Source: Mnemiopsis leidyi (lineage: Eukaryota; Ctenophora; Tentaculata; Lobata; Bolinopsidae). From it: a DNA stretch of 64,000 bases. The notes beneath the pieces were generated by a model. That model searched no databases. It worked only from the letters and a program-made list of their open reading frames with translations, and was not told the origin of the DNA. Every line of letters begins with the position of its first letter. Position 1 is the stretch's first letter. Both the position numbers and the translations under genes were made by a program. The stretch is from assembly GCA_000226015.1 (NCBI GenBank), contig JH153136.1, positions 123,174 through 187,173 of the forward strand. The letters are read 5' to 3'. Positions 57,743-64,000 of the stretch are shown piece after piece.

Positions 57743-58508
57743 TTAACGGGCGATGCGCGTCTAGAATTTCTTCGAAATTCGCCAGGCCAGAAATGCGTGA
57801 CAGCGCGTGATGGCCGCGACAGTAGGTTATCAACCTACAACCCTGTCACCTGTCATGTAACCGACAGTGACCGGACAATATAACAGTCAGACAACATTTT
57901 TGATTTCTACGGCTTGATTGACAAAGTCCATCCGTAAATCTTAGATCATAGATTTACGCGCGTTTGCGGAGACAGACTTCAGACGCGTTGCCTCATGCCT
58001 GGGGATTTTTGTCCGACCCTCATCCTGGTTGTCAGACGTTGCCTGGCTTGCTGACGGCAGCGCGCGCCATTTTGTCATTTTATTCCCACGAAGGCTTCGA
58101 ATGTGGAATGAGGGTCGGACAATGCAAAGTCAGACAACCGCGCGCGACGTAATTAGGAAACATTTGGGAGGGTGCGCGCTGCCTTACAAGCTTTGCTGTA
58201 ACCAGAGCCCTTTTGTTTCAAGTTGAGAGAGTCGCGGGTATCCCCGCAACACGTGAAACCAGGACACTTATCTACGTTGATCTAATCAGGCCGGACCCCT
58301 TTTGCGCGCGCGCACCTAGTAAGGTGAATACTTGTAAAAGTGTTACCCGACTTTCGCGCTTGCTGTTCGTTAGACTGATATCATTTCGTTACTCTAACCA
58401 AAGCTTGTAGGTTGATAACCTTGAACCTACTGTCGCGGCCATCACGCGCTGTCACGCATTTCTGGCCTGGCGAATTTCGAAGAAATTCTAGACGCGCATC
58501 GCCCGTTA
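57743..58508. mobile_element. Inverted-repeat (foldback) element with about 95-bp arms
   Basis: The left arm 57743-57840 (TTAACGGGCGATGCGCGTCT..GACAGTAGGTTATCAACCTA) is an exact inverted copy of 58406-58508, apart from a 7-bp insertion (TTGAACC) in the right arm. Between them lie words seen again nearby: GTCCGACCCTCATCCTGG and its complement AATGAGGGTCGGAC, and GTCAGACGTTGCCTGGCTTG. The sequence is GC-rich (GCGCGC) compared with the rest of the window. No credible protein is encoded. Confidence 0.75.
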
Positions 58509-58769
58509 AACCAAAGCCTTTTTGCGTGCGTCCCGCGCGCTACCAGAGGTTGTTGCAGTGATACCCGACTCACCACTCACGCAAACAAATCATACTTGAA
58601 ACTACTTGAACGGGCCAAACGTTGCGACAAAATCTCGGGCTCTCATACAGCACCAAATAGAGTAGACTGAGCAATACGCATGATCTACAGGCATGCAAAA
58701 CACTTGTCAGACGTTGACGAGATGATATCCGTCTAACACTCTAACGAGCGGAAAACTGCGAGCCGCGCG

Positions 58770-59420
58770 CGGGTCGGGTAACACCTCGACAAGTCAGACG
58801 TTGTCTGACCTGCTGCCGCGAAGCGGCAGCGAAGCAAGGCAACAAAACACCAGTTCATGACCAGATCAGAAACGAAATGATTAGACATGCATGGGAAAAT
58901 GATATTTACAATTTAACCACTCAATTGTAGGCTTACAACCTACCGTCATCGCTTCGCGCGCGTCACACCTGCTCCTCGAGCGAAGCGTAATGACTAAGAT
59001 TCAATGACTAAGATTCAAAGACTAAGATTCAATGACTAAGATTCAATGACTAAGATTCAAAGAATCGTGGACGCGCATCGCCCGTTAAACCACTCAATAA
59101 CACTAGGAATCACTTGCTACACGTTGCATAGCCCTGCTGAAAAAGGGTCACAACGTGAGACAAGGAATCACTGCCTTCTTTTGAGTAAAAGAGAATACGG
59201 TTAGGCGTTTCAATCATTTTTGTGACCAGTTTTAGATTAAAAGGTGAAATGTTAAGGTCAAAGTATTAAAAGTGGATTGAAATGTGATTTCGAATCAAAG
59301 CTTTTCATTGTATTTGTCAGTTGTACCTTGTAAAGTTGTTTCTTGTCTGACTTTGTCCGACCCTCATTCGAAGCGAAGAATAAATGACGGGAGGGTGCGC
59401 GCTGCTGTACAAAGTTGTTC
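58770..59420. repeat. Third partial copy of the foldback family with a 14-15 bp tandem repeat
   Basis: TGTCTGACCTGCTGCCGCG at about 58800 is the complement of the GCGGCAGCAGGTCAGGCAAC region at 57556. CAATTGTAGGCTTACAACCTACCG starts an arm-like segment at about 58922, and CGCGCATCGCCCGTTAAACC at about 59070 ends it. Between them, 58988-59065 holds about six copies of AATGACTAAGATTC. CTGACTTTGTCCGACCCTCATTCG follows at about 59348. Confidence 0.65.
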
Positions 59421-59579
59421 ATTGTTTCTCGTTAAGTTGTACCTCGTTATAAAAGTTGTGCCTCGTCTTTATGTTACCGTCCCTGCATGTGCTGGAATCT
59501 TTTTTGGATTTTGTTACACCTGTACCTAGGTTTTTACAGTTATATTGAAGAAGCTCCTGGGAGATTCCAGATCTTTTAA

Positions 59580-60300
59580 CGGAGACCCACCTCTTTCTTC
59601 TTCTTCTTCGTAGGGGGATGCGGCGCTTAAAAGAAGTAGCACCGCTGTGAGATTAGGCCGGGACGGCCTTGTGCTCTCCCCAGTCATGTAATTTAGCTAA
59701 AATTTTTGAGCTCTGCACTCTGGTTATTCCATATCGTCATTTGTGCCAATCAGTGTTGGTTGAAACGATTTGTGGAACATATGTACTATGTAGCCGACTA
59801 TTTTCCTGAGTGGAAAGCGGTCGGCTATTTCAGAGACACTTGCATAGTAGCAGTTAAAGAATCGTTCTCTCCTGTTGAACCACATTGGACACAGCCCAAT
59901 AAAGTGGTTCATGGTTTCCTCCTCCATGGAGCAGTGACGACATATCTTAGAAATGCTCTTGGGTTTGTACTTATTAAGGTGGTAGTTCAGCTCACAGTGA
60001 CCCGTAAGATACTGTGTAGCTGCCCTAAGTTTGTTTTTGCCAATATTGGACAGGGACTTGGTGTAGGAATCACGCCATAACGTGCGAAAGTGTGGCGGCA
60101 TGTCCTTCCACCTTTCCCTCATCTTTCTGTGACTTCGCTGCCTGAGAGCGTTCTTCCACACTCTCTGCTTCGTTGTCACCGGATCCTTTCTTGGGAAGTT
60201 CATATTCTGCCCTTCTCATTTAACCTTCAATCACTGTTTCCCAGTCATTCGGCCGAGTCGACCGAAGAATATTGCATAGGCAAATGCTCTTAGCGCACTC
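59580..60300 (-). mobile_element. 3' end of a non-LTR retrotransposon (RNase H/zinc-knuckle C-terminus)
   Basis: The minus strand encodes 159 residues (60203-59724) ending in NKLRAATQYLTGHCELNYHL and CRHCSMEEETMNHFIGLCPMW. This LTGH..L..H..K...S..CRxC..E.ET..H.L..CP.W pattern is the usual C-terminus after the RNase H domain of LINE-type polymerases. The stop is followed by about 140 bp of 3' UTR and a GAAGAAGAAGAAGAAAGAGG tail, typical of LINE 3' ends, near 59590. The upstream reverse transcriptase is missing, so the copy is 5'-truncated. The segment 60205-60300 also occurs at 51776-51865. Confidence 0.75.
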
Positions 60301-60780
60301 CACTTGTTGACAAGGGACCAAGAATGCATCAAGGTTTGCGTGTGCAATTACCTGGCTTTTGTTCAAGGATTAATATGTGCCATTTACTTGTGGTCTTTAT
60401 TGAAGGGTTGGTCGAAGAACTTTTCGGAAATGCATCTGTCTTTAGATGTTGGTTGACTTTGAGTGGCGACGTCATTATGTTGGCAGGGTTTGAGTCAAAT
60501 AATCTAGGTCATCTTACCCCCCGCCCATTTCAGAAGTTAGTGTAATAATATATTATGACTGTAAGGCAAGGGGATGGGGGGCATCTAAAAATCCAATACC
60601 TACCATGGAATTCCTGTTGCGTAATCTTCCTCACTGTCATTAAGTAAATCTTAATTAGATTGTAGCTTTGTCCATAAAACTTTTAGGGCACATTTAATCT
60701 ATGAGAATATGTTAGTTTGCGATCTTCCCACTTAGGCTGGGTACTGCAAGGTATTGACTGCCAAAATAAGTGAGCTATAG
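60301..60780. other. Unassigned sequence between two retroelement fragments
   Basis: No exon, RNA gene or repeat recognised. Confidence 0.3.
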
Positions 60781-60784
60781 GCTG

Positions 60785-61416
60785 GACCTTCACTTGGTCC
60801 GCTCAAAACATGTCCTAAAACCTCCATCAATTTCTGTCCATGATAATGGTTCAACATTACAGCATCTATACAAGATAACATTGGAAATTATATTAGGGTA
60901 TCTATAATTCAAAATATTTCTAAGATGACTTCTATGGACAATATCAAGTTTTTCTAATACAGACATAGGGGCAGCCCAGCAGCTTCAGTTATACATCCTA
61001 ACTGAAACTACTAAAGCTTCATACAGCAAAAGTGGCTTTTCCAAAGGTATCTTGTCGCTACAGGCTTTGTTATACTTGTTGAAGGCAGCATAATCTAGAC
61101 TAATCCGCCAAGTAATGTCTACCTTACTGCACAACTCATTGCCAGCAATCAAGTCACCTTACTCATCTTTCTCACCTGAACTAGCTAAGTAAACATGAGC
61201 GAACTCAGTTTTATCTTCATTTACAAAGAGGTTCCAATCATTGAGAATCTCAGTTGCCGAAGGCAAAATCATTCTCAACTTTTCTTCCTCTTCATCGATG
61301 AAGTCAACATCATCAGCATACTCAGTGTCCAGGGGAAGTTCAAGTTCGGTTATTTGGCCTGTCAATTTCAATGAGGAGTTGGATTCTAAGGTCACACAAG
61401 GTGCCAGCAAGCACAA
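60785..61416 (-). mobile_element. Degenerate non-LTR reverse transcriptase, C-terminal part
   Basis: Minus-strand fragments read EYADDVDFIDEEEEKLRMIL..NDWNLFVNEDKTEFAHVYLA (the YADD catalytic motif of reverse transcriptase). After a stop they continue RISLDYAAFNKYNKACSDKI PLEKPLLLYEALVVSVRMYN, and then LEKLDIVHRSHLRNILNYRY P, CNVEPLSWTEIDGGFRTCFE. Order and spacing fit the thumb and C-terminal region of one LINE family. Frames are broken by stops, so it is a pseudogene. Confidence 0.8.
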
Positions 61417-62845
61417 GGGTAAACAGACACCCAGACAGACATGGTGCCGTTGACATAAGTATGGTATAAGACAGCAACAGCCGAACTACCTTACTGGGGA
61501 TTATTACAGTTGGTTTATTAACGACCTGGAAAATTAAAAACCGGGGAAAATATGGAGAAATTGCCCAAAACCCGCCACATTATCCTTGTCAGAATTTTAC
61601 CAGTGCCAAACCTTTCAATTTTAAAGTTGCTGAAAATACTGAAATAGTAGAAATTTAGTTTATGTTTACTTGTTTTGGAAACGGTTTCCCCAACAGCAAC
61701 AAGGTGTGATGTGATCATTGTTTTGTCATAGCTGATGTTTTAATATAGAACCACATTGAAATTGTCTGTTTCATCCAATTTTCATGATTTTAAGCACGAC
61801 TTGATTGCTATCTTAGAGTTGGATTTTACCTAATTTTGAACACGGCCTCCAATAGTGTATCTTTTTTGAAATTTACTCACTAAGTTGTTCGAAATGCTAT
61901 AACCAAGACGTTTAATCAATATTTTCTAGACTTGGATTCGACCATTGTACTATTTTAAAAGTTTTGTAGTATGCATCGATTAATCAGCTATTTTTACTTT
62001 GAACCCTATTAACTATTTCATAAAAAGTGGCTGGTATCCAAGAGGTGAAAATTTAAAAACAACTGAAATTAACAATCTTAAACAGAACGAGAAAAATGAA
62101 TTCACTTTTGGTTTGGTTGGAGAGACGAAATAAAACAGTTAACATGACTGGGTTCTTGAATTCTTCAATTTATACATCATCTTTAGAAAACCTCAAATTA
62201 TTTGTATAATAGTAGTTGTTGAAAGTATTAAAACTGATGGACTGAAAATGGTTATAATTTTATGAAAGTATATTTTTACTATATTTTGGGCCATTTTCAC
62301 TGAGATGAAACCTCTTATCTATTAATAAGAGCTATACTCATTTTAAGGTTGCAGATTGATAAAGATCTGAATATGTAATGTTTTGATTTCATATTATTTT
62401 ATGATTGGATATTATTTTATGGGCGTGAAAATTTATTGATAATAAAATGCTCATTGTAGACAATTTATTTAAAGATTTTCATCATCAAAGGTGCCCGGAG
62501 ATGAAATGTCAGCGCCTGCTATTTTGCGTACACGGCTAGCAGCCTGTGTGCTGTGGGGCGTTTGACGAGATTTTATCCGTCTACCGTTCTAACGAAACGT
62601 TCAGCTTTAGCTGCGTGAGTCAGGTATCACCGCGACAATGGGGCGTCAAATGTGGGGTTGTTCTTATTCATATGCAGGGCGACCCGGGGTCTATTCCCGA
62701 AAGACAAATATTTTTCACCAGCAAAGTTGTCACTGCATACATGACCCTTTGTATCTTAAAGCAGGTCGGAGGCACTACAAAGGTTTAGAATCAACCTTCG
62801 TCGATACCTAACCTAACCTATGCAACCCTCATTTTAAACCAATCT
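61417..62845. other. Gene-free, AT-rich stretch between divergent retroelement copies
   Basis: No exon or repeat was recognised in 61.5-62.5 kb. 62500-62640 is GC-richer and has words such as GAGATTTTATCCGTCTACCG that recur loosely near 58725 (GAGATGATATCCGTCTAACA), suggesting another decayed element. Confidence 0.35.
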
Positions 62846-63660
62846 TTTGAGCTTAAGAAACATGTTCCATCTATTACAGAGGGATGAGGGATACTTGGCA
62901 CCACTGCAGAAGCCTGACAAACCCAAAGGCCCGGTTAAGAGTCTCAGGAACCTATATCTACTCAACGGCACAAGGAAACTCTTGTTCCTTAAAAAAATCC
63001 ACCGGGTCAGGAGACAGATTGCTGAGTACACTGGACCCTGGCAAGGCAAGTCACAGTTGTGCAAATATTGTATGGACACAACGCCTTCTTATATCCATTG
63101 TGAAGGAGAAAAGGTGGGAATCCTCGAAAATGGGTATCAATTTGAGCTCAGCTTTTGACACGATAAAGGGGTCTGTTATCCTTGACTTGCTTGAAGAAGC
63201 TGGATGCTATGAGGATGACATAAGGCTAGCAAGGTATTTGTTGTCCAATACTAAACTCAGAATCAAAATTGACAAAACCATCTCCCTATAATTTGAAACC
63301 TTCAAAGGATCTTTCAAAAGTGATACAGCCTTAGGGGCATTTTTCACTCTATATTTTGCAGGTGCCTTATACCACCTAAGAGCAGTGTAATCTAACCTGC
63401 GCCCAAACCCTCCTTTTGACCCAAACTCTTTCTTGCCAGTAGAATGGGAGTATGCAGATGATGTAGATTTTGGCGGTGAAATAGTAGGAAATCTGCAGGA
63501 AATGCTTCCTATTTCTAAAGAGATTTTGTCTGAATGGGACCTACTTGTCAATGAAGACAAGACTAAATTTGTCCGTTTCTATATAGCAGACAAAACAGAT
63601 GTTGACGAAAAGGGAGAACCGTTAAGAGGTAGAGAGCCTTGGAGGAAAAATGTGTCCTGA
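62846..63660 (+). mobile_element. Degenerate non-LTR reverse transcriptase, palm/fingers region
   Basis: Plus-strand pieces in shifting frames read DEGYLAPLQKPDKPKGPVKS LRNLYLLNGTRKLL, then TQRLLISIVKEKRWESSKMG INLSSAFDTI (motif A), then LLSNTKLRIKIDKTISL, a stop, TFKGSFQ (motif B region), and VEWEYADDVDFGGEIVGNLQ (motif C, YADD). It ends with LVNEDKTKFVRFYIADKTDV, EKGEPLRGREPW and a TGA. It belongs to the same family as the minus-strand copy at 60785-61416. At least two frameshifts or stops show it is inactive. Confidence 0.85.
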
Positions 63661-63689
63661 TAAATTTGTTTTAAGATGCCACAGGTTCA

Positions 63690-64000
63690 CAACCTCTCAA
63701 CCAGCTTAAATCACTCTTTATCACTCAGAAAAAATGTGTAAGAATCCTCTTTGGCGACTGTGAAAGCTTCACTGACAAGTACAGAACATGTGCTAGAGCG
63801 AGACCAATTAAGTCTCAACGTTTAGGTACTGAATTTTATACACAAGAATCTACCAAACCTCTATTCGCCAAGCACGATATCCTAGCTGTTGAAAATCTAT
63901 ATAGGTACAGTTGTTTAATGGAATTGTTCAAAATTATCAAGTCACGGAAACCAGTCTCTTTGTATTATTTATTTAATGTTTCAAACAGGAAGGACAACTT
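63690..64000 (+). mobile_element. C-terminal fragment of a second non-LTR retrotransposon family, continues off right edge
   Basis: The plus strand is open through the edge and reads LKSLFITQKKCVRILFGDCE, SQRLGTEFYTQESTKPLFAK HDILAVENLYRYSCLMELFK and SRKPVSLYYLFN. LQKKC.RILFG..TKPLF..HDIL.V.NLY.Y is the familiar C-terminal tail of Jockey/CR1-like polymerases. This differs from the family just upstream, so a junction between two elements lies at about 63660-63690. Confidence 0.75.

Noticed and set aside
57461-57883. 140-codon plus-strand ORF
   Set aside because: It spans the MITE edge and an arm of the inverted repeat and has no protein features.

Overview
This is a stretch of animal nuclear genome. 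It is AT-rich, has GT-AG introns throughout, and carries many microsatellites, minisatellites and degenerate non-LTR retrotransposons. Its genes (CENPJ/SAS-4, MED16, cyclin B3, a PR-domain gene, an ACP7-type purple acid phosphatase, an LDLa-containing 7TM receptor) are typical of metazoans. The retroelement proteins and the LDLa receptor suggest a cnidarian or another marine invertebrate, but I cannot name the species. There are two assembly gaps (10 Ns at 35232-35241 and 14 Ns at 52151-52164).

Layout. 1-719 (minus) is the 5' part of an unrecognised protein gene running off the left edge. 1807-5654 (minus) holds exons of a PRDM-like gene whose PR domain is only partly present. 5.7-15.4 kb has no gene I can support; it contains CACGTG clusters, a pyrimidine tract and palindromic satellites. 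15411-20019 (plus) is a 13-exon gene for a membrane-anchored purple acid phosphatase homologue that has lost most metal ligands. 20.0-22.7 kb is mostly empty.

22662-46386 (minus) is one 21-exon CENPJ/CPAP/SAS-4 gene. I joined it exon by exon; every junction keeps frame and the total is about 1030 codons. Its 13.5-kb intron (30351-43807) contains an intronless GPCR gene on the opposite strand (37781-40141) and several mobile elements. A second intron holds a same-strand ORF resembling LINE ORF1.

48020-50428 (plus) is an intronless MED16. It is followed 575 bp later by an 8-exon cyclin B3 (51004-55498, plus). CENPJ and MED16 are divergent, with about 1.6 kb between them. 55.5-64 kb is a repeat graveyard: a MITE, a cluster of inverted-repeat elements, and pieces of at least three non-LTR retrotransposons, the last running off the right edge.

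The conserved genes are a centriole-assembly factor, a mitotic cyclin and a Mediator subunit. I see no operon-like logic linking them. Function calls rest on recognising family motifs by eye in the translation; no database search was run.
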